Positions 16,436 through 25,422 are shown, counted from the stretch's first letter. The stretch is 64,000 bases of DNA from Streptomyces paradoxus (GCF_014202475.1 NZ_JACHGV010000006.1:248001-312000), one strand, 5' to 3'. Numbers and translations are program-made. Notes: a model not told the origin generated them from the sequence alone.

Positions 16436-16876
16436 ATGGGCGAGTTCTGGCCAGTGCCGGACGTGCTGACGTATCTGGCCGGGCGCTGGCGCGTCACGCG
16501 GTCGGTGCGGGATCTCGCGAGCGGCGCGGAGGGCGAGTTCACCGGCACCACCGAGTTCCGCGCGGCGGAGAGCGGCGGACTGCTGCACCACGAGTCCGGC
16601 ACCTTCGTCTGGCAGGGCGTCGCCCGGCCCGCGGAGCGGACACTGCGGTTCCTGCCGGGCCCGGGCGGCACGGCCGACGTGCGGTTCGCCGACGGACGGC
16701 CGTTCCACGGCCTGGACCTGACGTCCGGCCGCCACACCGCCGACCATCCCTGCTCGGCGGACCTCTACCGCGGGGAGTTCACCGTCCTCGACGCGGACCA
16801 CTGGCGGACCGTGTGGCACGTCCGCGGTCCAGCCAAGGACCTGGTACTGAGCACCGGCTACGCGCGCGAGGGCTGA
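16436..16876 (+). CDS. DUF6314 family protein
   Basis: 146 residues from ATG 16436 (MGEFWPVPDVLTYLAGRW); an in-frame ATG at 16385 has a better ribosome site (GGGAGGGGG) and would add 17 residues. The sequence is a small beta-rich lipocalin-like fold by its alternating pattern (VTRSV, FTGTTEFR, GTFVWQG, LRFLPG, EFTVLDADHWRTVWHVRGP). The family has no known function. It overlaps the convergent histidine-phosphatase gene by 19 bp. Confidence 0.65.
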   Translation: MGEFWPVPDVLTYLAGRWRVTRSVRDLASGAEGEFTGTTEFRAAESGGLLHHESGTFVWQGVARPAERTLRFLPGPGGTADVRFADGRPFHGLDLTSGRHTADHPCSADLYRGEFTVLDADHWRTVWHVRGPAKDLVLSTGYAREG

Positions 16877-17451
16877 GCGGACGCCCCGTCGAAGCGCAGG
16901 TTCCAGCGCCCCGCCCGGCCCGTCACGGAGGTCGTCGACAGCGGGCGGACGTCGATGTTCCAGTACGTCGAGGGCGGTGCCTTCAGGGCGTACACGAGAG
17001 CCGCCCGGATCACGGACGGCTCGGCCACCGCCACGACCCGGCAGCCGTCCTCGACGGGGCGGGTGTCGAGCCAGCCGCCGACCCGGGTGATGAAGTCGAC
17101 CAGCGACTCACCGCCGTGCGGTGTGGCGCGCGGGTCGGCCAGCCAGGCGTCCACGGCATCCGGCTCCCGGGCCATCGCCTCGCCCAGGGTCAGCCCGCGC
17201 CACCGGCCCATGCCGCAGTCGCGCAGGCCGAGCTGCACCAGCGGCGCGTACCCGAGCCCCTCCCCCGTCGCCCGGCTGCGCGGAGTCGGCGAGCAGTAGC
17301 GCAGTTCGGCCGCGGCGAGCGGCAGCAGTTCCTGCGCGACGCGCTCCACCTCGGCCCAGCCGGCCTGGTCCAGCGGCCGCTCGTCCTCGAAACGCTCGGC
17401 GAGCACCGGGGTGCTGCGCGCGGCGGCGACAAAGGTGACCCGAAGTGGCAT
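16858..17451 (-). CDS. Histidine-phosphatase-fold protein lacking both catalytic histidines
   Basis: 197 residues. The fold is recognised by RFEDERPLDQAGWAEVERVA, the CSPTPRSRATGEGLG strand-helix, GGESLVDFITRVGGWLD and VIRAALVYALKAPP. In active members the N-terminus is xRHGE and the second His precedes GGVIR. Here they read FVAAARST and VAVAEPSVIRA, so both histidines are missing. The gene is otherwise full length with normal codon use, so it is probably a non-catalytic relative, as in other Streptomyces homologues. The role is unknown. Confidence 0.75.
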   Translation of the reverse strand: MPLRVTFVAAARSTPVLAERFEDERPLDQAGWAEVERVAQELLPLAAAELRYCSPTPRSRATGEGLGYAPLVQLGLRDCGMGRWRGLTLGEAMAREPDAVDAWLADPRATPHGGESLVDFITRVGGWLDTRPVEDGCRVVAVAEPSVIRAALVYALKAPPSTYWNIDVRPLSTTSVTGRAGRWNLRFDGASAQPSRA

Positions 17452-17524
17452 GCGGCGATCGTGGGCGCAGCAAGTGCGCAGGTCAAGAGGTGTTACCTAC
17501 GAGTTACCGAGGGTGCACCGGCCC

Positions 17525-17965
17525 TCACGGGGCGAAGACCAGCGCCATCCAGTCCTCGGGGCGCTCCAGAGCCGCGAACCCGTGCCGCGCGTACACCCCG
17601 TGGGCGTCGTGGGTGGCGAGCAGCACCCGCCGCACCCCGTACGACCGCAGCTCGTCCCGTACGGCGGCCACGAGGGCGCCGCCGATGCCCTTGCCGCGCA
17701 CCGACGGGTCGACGTACACGTCACACAGCCACCCGAAGGTCGCCCGGTCGGTGATCACCCGGGCGTAGGCGATCTGGTCTCCCGACACCGTGTCGTACAC
17801 GCCGAAGTTGAGCGACCCCTCGATCGCCCGGTCCTGCTTCTCCCGGGGCCGCCCCAGCGCCCAGTACGCGTCGGTGGACAGCCAGTGGTGCACGCGCTCG
17901 CGGTCGACGCGGGCGGGGTCGGTGGAGATCTCGCAGCCCTCGGGCAGGCTCGGCATATCGGTCAT
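17525..17965 (-). CDS. GNAT family N-acetyltransferase
   Basis: 146 residues. Acetyl-CoA binding motif VRGKGIGGALVAAV (about 90-103) follows strand CDVYVDPS, and motif B is GVYARHGFAAL. The N-terminal WLSTDAYWALGRPREKQDRA is the pattern of small stand-alone GNATs. The acceptor is unknown. It follows the MocR gene in the same direction with 41 bp between. Confidence 0.85.
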   Translation of the reverse strand: MTDMPSLPEGCEISTDPARVDRERVHHWLSTDAYWALGRPREKQDRAIEGSLNFGVYDTVSGDQIAYARVITDRATFGWLCDVYVDPSVRGKGIGGALVAAVRDELRSYGVRRVLLATHDAHGVYARHGFAALERPEDWMALVFAP

Positions 17966-18006
17966 GGCCGCGATGCTCGCAGGCGGCCCTCAGGCGCGTC
18001 GAGCGG

Positions 18007-19443
18007 TTATCCCAGCACCTCGTCACAGGCCGTGCGCAGCCGTCGTACGCCCTCGGCGATCTCCCCGGTCCCGGCGACCGCCGCGAAGCTCAGGCGGAGG
18101 TGCGCGGCCGGTGGTTCGGCGCTGAAGTACGGGCGGCCGGGTGTGAGGGCGACGCCGGCCCGCAGGGCCGCAGAGGTCAGGGCCGGTTCGTCCGTGCCGT
18201 CGGGCAGGCGGGGCCAGAGGTGGTAGCCGCCGGACGGGATGTGGGGCAGGGCCAGCTCCGGCAGGTGCAGGGCGAGTGCGCCGGTCATCGCGTCCCGGCG
18301 GGCCTTCAGCTCCGCGGAGACGGCCCGCAGATGACGCGGCCAGGCGGGCGAGCCGACGAGTTCCAGTGCGGCCTCCTGGAGCGGGCGCGGCACGAAGAAC
18401 GTGTCGACGACCTGGATGGCCCGCAGCCGCTCCAGGACCGGCCCGCGCGCGGCCAGGGCGCTCACCCGGAAGCTGGGCGAGGTCGCCTTGGTGAGCGAGG
18501 AGACGTGGACGACGACACCGTCGGGGTCGTCGGCGGCCAGCGGGCGCGGCAGCGGCCCCGCGTCCTCGTGCACCAGGCGCCGGACGAAGTCGTCCTCGAC
18601 GACGAACGCGCCCGCCTCCCGGGCGATGCGCAGCACCTCGGCGCGCCGCTCTGGCGCGAGGACCGCGCCGGTGGGGTTCTGGAAGAGCGGCTGGCAGACG
18701 AAGGCCGGGGCGCCGGTGGCGCGGAACGCGTCCGCGAGCAGCTCCGGCCGCACCCCGTCGGCGTCCACCGGGACGGGGACCGGGCGCAGGCCCGCCGCCC
18801 GGGCGATGGCGAGCATGCCGGGGTAGGTCGGCGACTCGACCAGGACGGGGGCGCCGGGCGGGGCGAGGGCGCGCAGGGCGGTGGTGAGCGCGGACTGCCC
18901 GCCCGCGGTGATCAGCACCTCGGCGGCCGTGACCGCGCCGCCGATGCTCCGCGCGAACCACTCGCGCAGTTCCGGCAGCCCCTCCATGGGCGGGCGTCCC
19001 CAGGCACCAGGACGGCGACCGGCCCGCGAGAGGGCGGCGGCCATCGCCCGCTCGGGCTGTAGCGACGGGTGCAGATAGCCGCCGTTGAACTCGATCACGC
19101 CGGGCGGCGGTGCGGCCAGCGACACCAGCACCCCGGAGGCGTCGACCGAGCGCGGCACGAGATCGGCGGCACCGTCGGCGCTGAGCGCGACTTCCTGCCA
19201 GGAGGTGTCGCCGGCGGGGGCCGGTGCCGTACGGGCCCGCGCGCGGAACGCGCCCGCTCCGGGCCGGGTCACCACCAGTCCCTCGGCGGCGAGCTGCGCC
19301 AGGGCCCGGGACACCGTCACCGGGCTCACCCGGAACCGCTCGACGAGCGCCCGGCTCGACGGCAGCTTTCCACCTGGTGAGTAGCGGTCGAGTTCCCGCC
19401 TCAGCTGTTCAGCCAGTTCTCCCACGCTGCTACGCTCTTGCAT
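18007..19443 (-). CDS. MocR-type regulator (GntR HTH fused to aminotransferase fold)
   Basis: 478 residues. A GntR winged helix (1-70, LPSSRALVERFRVSPVTVSR) is joined by a linker to a fold-type I PLP domain (about 105-470). PLP contacts visible are NPTG (256-259), Asp284-285 and the Schiff-base Lys319 in SSLTKATSPSFR. MocR proteins sense PLP or an amino compound and control the gene opposite. Here that gene is the EamA exporter, whose ATG overlaps this one. The start at 19443 has no ribosome site, so the message may be leaderless. Confidence 0.88.
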   Translation of the reverse strand: MQERSSVGELAEQLRRELDRYSPGGKLPSSRALVERFRVSPVTVSRALAQLAAEGLVVTRPGAGAFRARARTAPAPAGDTSWQEVALSADGAADLVPRSVDASGVLVSLAAPPPGVIEFNGGYLHPSLQPERAMAAALSRAGRRPGAWGRPPMEGLPELREWFARSIGGAVTAAEVLITAGGQSALTTALRALAPPGAPVLVESPTYPGMLAIARAAGLRPVPVPVDADGVRPELLADAFRATGAPAFVCQPLFQNPTGAVLAPERRAEVLRIAREAGAFVVEDDFVRRLVHEDAGPLPRPLAADDPDGVVVHVSSLTKATSPSFRVSALAARGPVLERLRAIQVVDTFFVPRPLQEAALELVGSPAWPRHLRAVSAELKARRDAMTGALALHLPELALPHIPSGGYHLWPRLPDGTDEPALTSAALRAGVALTPGRPYFSAEPPAAHLRLSFAAVAGTGEIAEGVRRLRTACDEVLG

Positions 19444-20362
19444 GAGAGCACAGAGTAGCGCTACTGCGGCATCCCCGATAGCAGTCGCCGCCCGGGGCCC
19501 GGAGCGCCCCGGCTTCGGCACCCTCCAGGCCGCGCTCGGCGTCGTCGCCTTCTCCCTCACGTTCCCGGCCACCGCCTGGGGGCTGGAGGGCTTCGGCCCC
19601 TGGTCGCTGGTCGCCGTGCGGAGCGTCCTGGCCGCGGTGATCGCGGGCACCGCGCTCCTGGTGCTGCGCGTGCCGCTGCCGGCCCGCCGGCACTGGTCGG
19701 GTCTCGCGGTCGTCGGGGCCGGTGTCGTCCTCGGGTTCCCTCTGCTGACCACGCTCGCGCTGGAGACCTCCACCACCGCGCATGCCGCCGTCGTGGTCGG
19801 GCTGCTGCCGCTGACGACCGCTCTCTTCTCCGCGCTGCGCGTGGGCACCCGCCCCTCACGCACCTTCTGGATCGCCGCCCTCGCGGGCGCGGCGGCGGTG
19901 CTGGCCTTCACCGTGCAGCAGAGCGGCGGTGCCCTGACCACCGCCGACCTCTACCTCTTCGCCGCGCTGCTGGTCTGCGCGGCCGGCTACACCGAGGGCG
20001 GCCGGCTGGCCCGGGTCATGCCGGGCTGGCAGGTGATCGGCTGGGCGCTGGTGCTGTGCCTGCCGCTGACCGTGCCCGTCGCCGCGCTCGCCCTGGCGCA
20101 GGAACCCGTGCGGCTGACCGCGCACAGCGTCACCGGACTGCTGTGGGTCGCGGCGGGCTCCCAGTTCGTCGGGCTGGTCGTCTGGTACCGCGGCATGGCG
20201 GCCATCGGCATCCCCAAGGCCAGCCAGTTGCAGCTCGCCCAGCCGCTGCTCACACTGGTGTGGTCGGTGCTGCTGCTGGGCGAGCACCTCACGGTCGCCG
20301 CCCCGCTGACGGCCGCGGCGGTGCTGGTCTGCATCGCCGTCACACAGCGATCACGCGGCTGA
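19442..20362 (+). CDS. EamA/DMT family transporter
   Basis: 306 residues with ten predicted TM segments arranged as two five-helix EamA repeats. Motifs include TFPATAWGLEGFGPWSLVAVRS near the start and the second repeat PKASQLQLAQPLLTLVWSVLLLGE. EamA members export amino acids or other small metabolites. The ATG at 19442 overlaps the divergent MocR start (CATG 19441-19444). A MocR/EamA pair implies export of a PLP-linked or amino substrate under MocR control. Confidence 0.88.
   Translation: MRAQSSATAASPIAVAARGPERPGFGTLQAALGVVAFSLTFPATAWGLEGFGPWSLVAVRSVLAAVIAGTALLVLRVPLPARRHWSGLAVVGAGVVLGFPLLTTLALETSTTAHAAVVVGLLPLTTALFSALRVGTRPSRTFWIAALAGAAAVLAFTVQQSGGALTTADLYLFAALLVCAAGYTEGGRLARVMPGWQVIGWALVLCLPLTVPVAALALAQEPVRLTAHSVTGLLWVAAGSQFVGLVVWYRGMAAIGIPKASQLQLAQPLLTLVWSVLLLGEHLTVAAPLTAAAVLVCIAVTQRSRG
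19454..19465. promoter_or_regulatory. AGTAGCGCTACT palindrome at the MocR/EamA start
   Basis: A 12-bp perfect palindrome lies inside the first EamA codons and just upstream of the mocR start. GCTCT (19435-19439) and AGAGC (19445-19449) flank the overlapping ATGs. Likely the MocR operator, by position. Confidence 0.45.
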
Positions 20363-20455
20363 GCGGGACGGCGCACGGCCCCTGCCGGCAGGCGCCCCCC
20401 GCCGTAGACTCGGAGGCCACGGACCGCTGCTCCGCACACCGTGAGGAGGCCCCAG

Positions 20456-20656
20456 ATGCGCGCAACCGTGGGCGACCAGCTTGTCCAGCACGGCAGGGTG
20501 GTCGGTCAGCACGACAAGGTCGGCGAGATCGTCGAGGTGCTCGGCCAGGAGGGCAGTCCCCCGTACCGCGTCCGGTTCGAGGACGGGCACGAGGGCGTGT
20601 GCTCACCGGGGCCCGACACGGAGATCCGGCACCGGGAGACCACCACCGGGCCATGA
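20456..20656 (+). CDS. DUF1918 small protein
   Basis: 66 residues: MRATVGDQLVQHGRVVGQHD begins the standard DUF1918 pattern (GD.l...g..vG...R.GeI.EV.g..G.PPY.VRw.DGh). This is a small SH3-like beta barrel of unknown role, common in actinobacteria. ATG 20456 has GAGGAGG at -10. TAGACT at 20404-20409 is a good -10 for its own promoter. Confidence 0.85.
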   Translation: MRATVGDQLVQHGRVVGQHDKVGEIVEVLGQEGSPPYRVRFEDGHEGVCSPGPDTEIRHRETTTGP

Positions 20657-20657
20657 C

Positions 20658-21893
20658 TCAGCGCGGGGGCGGCGCCGGCTGCCCGTAGTGGTCGGCGACG
20701 ACCCGCGCCATGGCCCCGATCCGGTCGGCCGCCACGTCCCTGGCGGCGAAGTAGGCGTGTCCGCGCACCTGCGGGTACTCCGCGGCCAGCGTCAGGTGCC
20801 GGGAGAGTTCGGCCGTCTCCTGCCATGCCGCGGGCTGCGCCGGATCACCGGCCTTGTACAGCGCCTCCCCCACATAGAGCTGCGTCGGGCTGCCGCTCGC
20901 GACCTCCGCCCACCAGGGCACGAGCTTCGCGTAGTCGGCGGCGGCGAAGCCGATGTTCCAGTACAGCTGCGGGACGATGTAGTCGATCCAGCCCTCGCGC
21001 ACCCACTTCCGGGTGTCCGCGTGCAGATCGTCGTACGTCTCCACGCCCGCCCGCGTGTCCGAGCCGAGCGGGTCGGTCGCGGCGTTGCGCCACACGCCGA
21101 AGGGGCTGATGCCGAAGCTCGCGCCCGGCCGGACCTCCTTGACGCGGTCCGCCGTCTCCCGCACCAGCCGGTCGATGTTGTCCCGCCGCCAGGCGGCCCG
21201 GTCTGGGCAGCCGCCGCCGTGCTCCTCGTAGGCCGCGTCGTCGTCGAAGCTCTGCCCCGCCACGGGGTACGGGTAGAAGTAGTCGTCGAAGTGGACGCCG
21301 TCCACGGGGTACTTCGCCACGGCGTCGAGCATCGCGTCCTCGACGAAGGCGCGGACCTCGGGCAGCCCCGGGTTGTAGAAGAGCTTCCCGCCGTACGTCA
21401 CCACCCAGTCGGGGTTCTCACGGGCGGGGTGGGACGCGACGAGCCGGGCCGGGTCGGCGTGCGCGGCGACCCGGTAGGGGTTGAACCAGGCGTGCAGCCG
21501 GAGGCCCCGGGCGTGCGCCTCCTGGACCGCCGTGCCCAGCGGGTCCCAGCCGGGGTCCTTGCCCTGGGTGCCGGTGAGGTACTGGGACCACGGCTCGTAC
21601 GGCGAGGGCCACAGGGCGTCCGCCGTGGGCCGGACCTGGAAGAACACGGTGTTGAGCCGGTTGCCGACCGCCGTGTCGAGGTGGGTGAGCAGCTCGTCGC
21701 GCTGCTGCGACGCGGTCAGCCCGGGCTTCGACGGCCAGTCGCGGTTGGCCATGGACGCGATCCAGACGCCCCGCATCGCGGGATCCGGCGCCCCGCCCCG
21801 GCTTCCGGTCGCGGCCGACGCCCGAGGCATCAACGTGAAGGCCGACAGCGCCGCCACCGCGAACGCCCTGCGTGACACTCGTCCCATCCGCAT
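20658..21893 (-). CDS. Tat-exported glycoside-hydrolase-like protein (GHL10/DUF187)
   Basis: 411 residues. The N-terminus carries a twin-arginine signal (SRRAFAVAAL, cleavage after RASA). The domain begins MRGVWIASMANRDWPSKPG and continues through FFQVRPTADALWPS, LHAWFNPYRV, VDGVHFDDYFYPYP and IDYIVPQLYWNIGF. This is the GHL10 (YngK-like) barrel, thought to act on peptidoglycan or other polysaccharides. The acidic cluster HFDDYFY would be at the active site. Start ATG 21893, or 21887. It is divergent from the 3-hydroxyacyl-CoA dehydrogenase gene. Confidence 0.85.
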   Translation of the reverse strand: MRMGRVSRRAFAVAALSAFTLMPRASAATGSRGGAPDPAMRGVWIASMANRDWPSKPGLTASQQRDELLTHLDTAVGNRLNTVFFQVRPTADALWPSPYEPWSQYLTGTQGKDPGWDPLGTAVQEAHARGLRLHAWFNPYRVAAHADPARLVASHPARENPDWVVTYGGKLFYNPGLPEVRAFVEDAMLDAVAKYPVDGVHFDDYFYPYPVAGQSFDDDAAYEEHGGGCPDRAAWRRDNIDRLVRETADRVKEVRPGASFGISPFGVWRNAATDPLGSDTRAGVETYDDLHADTRKWVREGWIDYIVPQLYWNIGFAAADYAKLVPWWAEVASGSPTQLYVGEALYKAGDPAQPAAWQETAELSRHLTLAAEYPQVRGHAYFAARDVAADRIGAMARVVADHYGQPAPPPR

Positions 21894-22067
21894 GCCCCAA
21901 AAAGCCGCGGATCCGCCCGGCCGCGGATCGCTCCGCGCCCAGCATGCCCGAAGCGGACCCGACCCCGGCGATCGATCATCGATACTTGGCGGTAACGTGC
22001 ACGATCGGAGCAGACACCGGGACCCGGCGAGTCTGCCCGGACGTGGATCAGCAGCGAAAGGGACGAT

Positions 22068-22943
22068 GTGACGGACATCCCAGCGGGAGACATTGCACGC
22101 GTCGGAGTCGTGGGCTGCGGTCAGATGGGCGCGGGGATCGCCGAGGTGTGCGCCCGGGCCGGCCTGGACGTCAAGGTCGCCGAGACCACCGGCGAAGCCC
22201 TGGAGATCGGCCGTACCCGGCTGTTCACCTCCCTGGCCAAGGCGGCCGAGCGCGGCAAGATCACCGAGGAGGAGCAGGAGGCCACGCTGGCCCGCCTGAG
22301 CTTCACCACGGACCTCGGCGAGTTCGCCGACCGTGACCTCGTGATCGAGGCCGTCGTCGAGAACGAGCAGGTCAAGACCGAGATCTTCCAGGTGCTCGAC
22401 CAGGTCGTGACCCGGCCCGACGCGATCCTGGCGTCCAACACCTCCTCGATCCCGCTGGTGAAGCTGGCGGTGGCGACGTCGCGGCCCGACCAGGTCATCG
22501 GCATCCACTTCTTCAACCCGGCCCCGGTGCAGAAGCTCGTCGAGCTGATCCCCGCGCTGACCACGTCCGAGGCCACCATCGGCCGCGCCCAGCTGTTCAC
22601 GGAGAAGCTGCTGGGCAAGCACGCGATCCGTGCCCAGGACCGCTCCGGCTTCGTGGTCAACGCGCTGCTGATCCCGTACCTGCTCTCCGCGATCCGGATG
22701 TTCGAGACGGGCATCGCCAGCCGCGAGGACATCGACAACGGCATGGAGATGGGCTGCGCCCACCCGATGGGCCCGCTGAAGCTGTCGGACCTGATCGGCC
22801 TGGACACGGTCGCCTCGGTCGCGCAGTCCATGTACGAGGAGTACAAGGAGCCCCTGTACGCCGCTCCCCCGCTGCTCCAGCGCATGGTCGACGCGGGCCG
22901 GCTGGGCCGCAAGTCCGGCTCGGGCTTCTACACGTACGCCTGA
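22068..22943 (+). CDS. 3-hydroxybutyryl-CoA dehydrogenase
   Basis: 291 residues. Interconverts 3-hydroxybutyryl-CoA and acetoacetyl-CoA. The NAD fold starts with VGVVGCGQMGAGIAEVCARA (about 12-31). The catalytic His is in GIHFFNPAPVQKLVE (about 148) and the Glu partner in that segment. The C-terminal dimer domain contains DRSGFVVNALLIPYL and AHPMGPLKLSDLIGLD. GTG 22068 with AAGGGACGAT. It is monocistronic, ended by the 16-bp-stem hairpin at 23003. It serves fatty-acid oxidation and the C4 supply for ethylmalonyl-CoA. Confidence 0.92.
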   Translation: MTDIPAGDIARVGVVGCGQMGAGIAEVCARAGLDVKVAETTGEALEIGRTRLFTSLAKAAERGKITEEEQEATLARLSFTTDLGEFADRDLVIEAVVENEQVKTEIFQVLDQVVTRPDAILASNTSSIPLVKLAVATSRPDQVIGIHFFNPAPVQKLVELIPALTTSEATIGRAQLFTEKLLGKHAIRAQDRSGFVVNALLIPYLLSAIRMFETGIASREDIDNGMEMGCAHPMGPLKLSDLIGLDTVASVAQSMYEEYKEPLYAAPPLLQRMVDAGRLGRKSGSGFYTYA

Positions 22944-23002
22944 CCGGCACTCTGCACCCCTTTCCCCCGAGGCTGATTACGGACGGTCAGATTTCGGCCA
23001 AA

Positions 23003-23040
23003 CCGTGGGCCCGGCACCGTACTTGGTGCCGGGCCCACGG
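23003..23040 (+). terminator. 16-bp perfect-stem terminator
   Basis: CCGTGGGCCCGGCACC (23003-23018) pairs perfectly with GGTGCCGGGCCCACGG (23025-23040) over a GTACTT loop, downstream of the dehydrogenase gene. Confidence 0.85.
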
Positions 23041-23169
23041 CATTCACACACCGTGTGCGCGCCGGGCTCGCATATGCCCTCCGCACACTCTCCCCAGGCG
23101 CCCACCAGGCGAGTTGACTCCTCATGCGCATGCAAGGGATGTGAAACGACTACGGAAAGGAGCGGAATC

Positions 23170-23427
23170 GTGACCGCCGATCCCGAGCATCCCGTCGTTC
23201 ATGGAGAACTCGCAGAGTTACGACGCCGCCTCGATGTGGCCTACGCCCGCGTCGAGGGCGGACTGGCTCTGCTCAGCCACCGCACCGAGGAGACCGCCAA
23301 GGAGATCGAGGAGCTCAACACCCGGATCCACACGCTCGAACACGCGCGCTGGCCGCTGCCCGCGGTCGCCGCCCTCACCGCCGTGGGTGCCCTCGTCATG
23401 GCGATCTGGCAGGCGCTGGGCCGCTGA
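23170..23427 (+). CDS. Small coiled-coil protein with C-terminal TM anchor
   Basis: 85 residues from GTG 23170 (AAAGGAG upstream). Heptad-rich helices (ELAELRRRLDVAYARVEG; TAKEIEELNTRIHTLE) are followed by one TM (LPAVAALTAVGALVMAIW). The layout is a tail-anchored coiled coil. No family recognised; similar small proteins are common in Streptomyces. Its stop is one base from the convergent Nudix stop. Confidence 0.75.
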   Translation: MTADPEHPVVHGELAELRRRLDVAYARVEGGLALLSHRTEETAKEIEELNTRIHTLEHARWPLPAVAALTAVGALVMAIWQALGR

Positions 23428-23428
23428 C

Positions 23429-23974
23429 TCAGGGCAGCGTGTCCTGACCGAGCCTGAGATGGTGCAGCAGAAGTAACGCGGCCGCCATGTTGGCGGCCGG
23501 GACCTCGCCGCGGGCGACCATGTCGGGGACGAGCTTGAGGGGCACCCACTCCCGGCGGTCCGACTCGAAGTCGTCCACGGGGTGCCCGACGTAGTCGCCC
23601 TCGTCGGCCCAGTACACGTGGTGCCGGGCGTCGGTGAGCCCGTTGGACGGCTCCACGCTCATGAGGTGGCGCAGGGGTCCCGGCCGCCAGCCGGTCTCCT
23701 CCTCCAGTTCCCTGGCGGCCGCGAGGGCGATGTCCTCGCCGTCCTCGACGACCCCCGCCGCGAGTTCCCACCCCCAGCTGTCGGTGATGAAACGGTGCCG
23801 CCAGAGCAGCAGCACCTCGTTGGCCTCGTTGACGACCGTGGCCACCGCAACGGGCCGCAGCCGTATGAGGAAGTGGTCCAGGTGCCTGCCGTCCGGCAGT
23901 TCGACATCCGCGAGATTGACGCTGAACCAGCGGTTTGAGTACACAGTTTGCTCGTTGTGTTTCGTCCACTGCAC
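23429..23974 (-). CDS. Nudix hydrolase (ADP-ribose pyrophosphatase-like)
   Basis: 181 residues. The Nudix box is complete: GVVEDGEDIALAAARELEEE then TGW, matching GX5EX7REUXEEXGU. The N-terminus YSNRWFSVNLADVELPDGR is the ADP-ribose pyrophosphatase type, which removes toxic ADP-ribose or a related nucleotide sugar. GTG 23974 is taken because the frame above it is not coding. It lies downstream of the NsdA-like gene, 107 bp away, on the same strand. Confidence 0.88.
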   Translation of the reverse strand: MQWTKHNEQTVYSNRWFSVNLADVELPDGRHLDHFLIRLRPVAVATVVNEANEVLLLWRHRFITDSWGWELAAGVVEDGEDIALAAARELEEETGWRPGPLRHLMSVEPSNGLTDARHHVYWADEGDYVGHPVDDFESDRREWVPLKLVPDMVARGEVPAANMAAALLLLHHLRLGQDTLP

Positions 23975-24081
23975 GGTTCTGCCACCTTCCGTCGAGTAAG
24001 TGGCAATATCGCAGCAGGGACGGAGGGACAGCAGGCGCACGGGAAGCGCCTCGGAGCGACCCCGGGCACCACCGCCCGGAT

Positions 24082-25422
24082 CTACAACGGTACGCGCAGG
24101 GCCCCGTCGATGAGTTCGGCGGCCTCGGCCGTGCCCGCGCAGCGACTGCGCACCAAGTGCTCCCGTACCGCGCGCAGCCGGTCGCGCAGCCGCTGGGACT
24201 CCATGCCCCGGGCCTGCTCGGCCATCTGCACGGCGATCACCACCGCCTTGTCGGCGTTGCCCTGCCGCAGCTCGATGGTGCTGAGCATGGCCAGCCGGTG
24301 CACCCTGCCGCGGTCGTGCGCCGGGTTGTCGACGGCGGCCGCGGCATGCTCCCCGGCGGCCGCGATCTCCCCGAGGCTCAGCAGCGCCTCCGCCACCTGG
24401 ACGTTGACGAGGCCGGGCTGGACATAACCGGTCTCGTCGGGCTCGTAGCCGCGCCGGATGCGCTCGGCGGCCTGCTCGGCCCGCCGGATGCAGGACAGGG
24501 CGCTGCCGCCGTCGCCGAGATGCGCGTACGCCTTGGCCTGCATCGCGTAGAGGTCGGAGGCGAGCGCCGGGGTGATGTGCTTGCCGGCCGCCCGCAGCGC
24601 CGCCTCCGCGAAGGCGACGGACTGCCGGTACTCCCGCATGAACAGCGACTGGTTGACGAGCAGGGCGATCACATACGCTCCGAGACCCCGGTCCCCGCTG
24701 GCCTTGGCGAGCCGCAGGGCCTGGTGGAAGTAGCGCTGGGCGAGGCCGTGCGCGTCGGAGTCGTACGCGCAGATGCCGGCGACCGCCACCAACCCGCCCG
24801 TCGCCCGGTGCAGTTGACGTCCCGTCTCGTCGGTGTAGCTGCCGCGCAGCAGCGGCGCGGCCTCGGCGTTGAGGAAGCCGACGATCCGGGCCCGGGTCGC
24901 GATGCCCCCGGCCTTGCGGTACAGCTGCTCGTAGTGCGTGCGGGCGGCCCGCAGCATCTCCAGGTCGCCCGGGGTGACACGGTGTCTGCCGCCGCGGGAG
25001 ACGTCCACGTCCTCGGGCGGGTTCTCCCACTCCCACACCGGCATCACGGCGGGCGTGCCGGTGAGCGCGGGCGCGCCCAGGATGTGCGGGCGCTGCTGCT
25101 GGTCGGAGCGCCACAGCGCGGTGGCCCGTTCGACGAACCCGGACAGGGAGCCGGTGTGCGGTGCGGACGGCTCGCCGGGCACGCCGAGGCCGATGTCGTC
25201 GAGGGTGACCTGCCGTTGCAGCCGGCCCGCGAGCACCTCGCAGATCAGGTCGGGCACCTGGCCCCGGGGCCGCTGCCCCTTCAACCACCGGGCGACGGCG
25301 GTGTGTTCGTACCTCAGGGACAGGCCACGCGCCCGTCCCGCCTGATTGACGTGTGCGGCCAGCCCCGCGTGCGAGATCCCCGCCTCGTCCAGGATCGCGT
25401 CGAGCAGAGTGTTGGGCTGCAT
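24082..25422 (-). CDS. NsdA-like TPR regulator (HTH-like N-terminus plus helical repeats)
   Basis: 446 residues. The N-terminal 70 residues form an XRE-like fold (LLDAILDEAGISHAGLAAHV, TAVARWLKGQRP). The rest is TPR-like helical repeats (LYAMQAKAYAHLGDGGSALS; VNVQVAEALLSLGEIAAAGE). This matches the NsdA group, known in S. coelicolor as a negative regulator of sporulation and antibiotic production. Whether this copy is NsdA itself or a paralogue next to pheST cannot be settled here. Transcribed alone toward the Nudix gene. Confidence 0.7.
   Translation of the reverse strand: MQPNTLLDAILDEAGISHAGLAAHVNQAGRARGLSLRYEHTAVARWLKGQRPRGQVPDLICEVLAGRLQRQVTLDDIGLGVPGEPSAPHTGSLSGFVERATALWRSDQQQRPHILGAPALTGTPAVMPVWEWENPPEDVDVSRGGRHRVTPGDLEMLRAARTHYEQLYRKAGGIATRARIVGFLNAEAAPLLRGSYTDETGRQLHRATGGLVAVAGICAYDSDAHGLAQRYFHQALRLAKASGDRGLGAYVIALLVNQSLFMREYRQSVAFAEAALRAAGKHITPALASDLYAMQAKAYAHLGDGGSALSCIRRAEQAAERIRRGYEPDETGYVQPGLVNVQVAEALLSLGEIAAAGEHAAAAVDNPAHDRGRVHRLAMLSTIELRQGNADKAVVIAVQMAEQARGMESQRLRDRLRAVREHLVRSRCAGTAEAAELIDGALRVPL

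Noticed and set aside
17452..17524. Cobalamin riboswitch for the histidine-phosphatase-like gene
   Set aside because: Region is too short and lacks the B12 box; no CbtA/CbtB genes adjacent.
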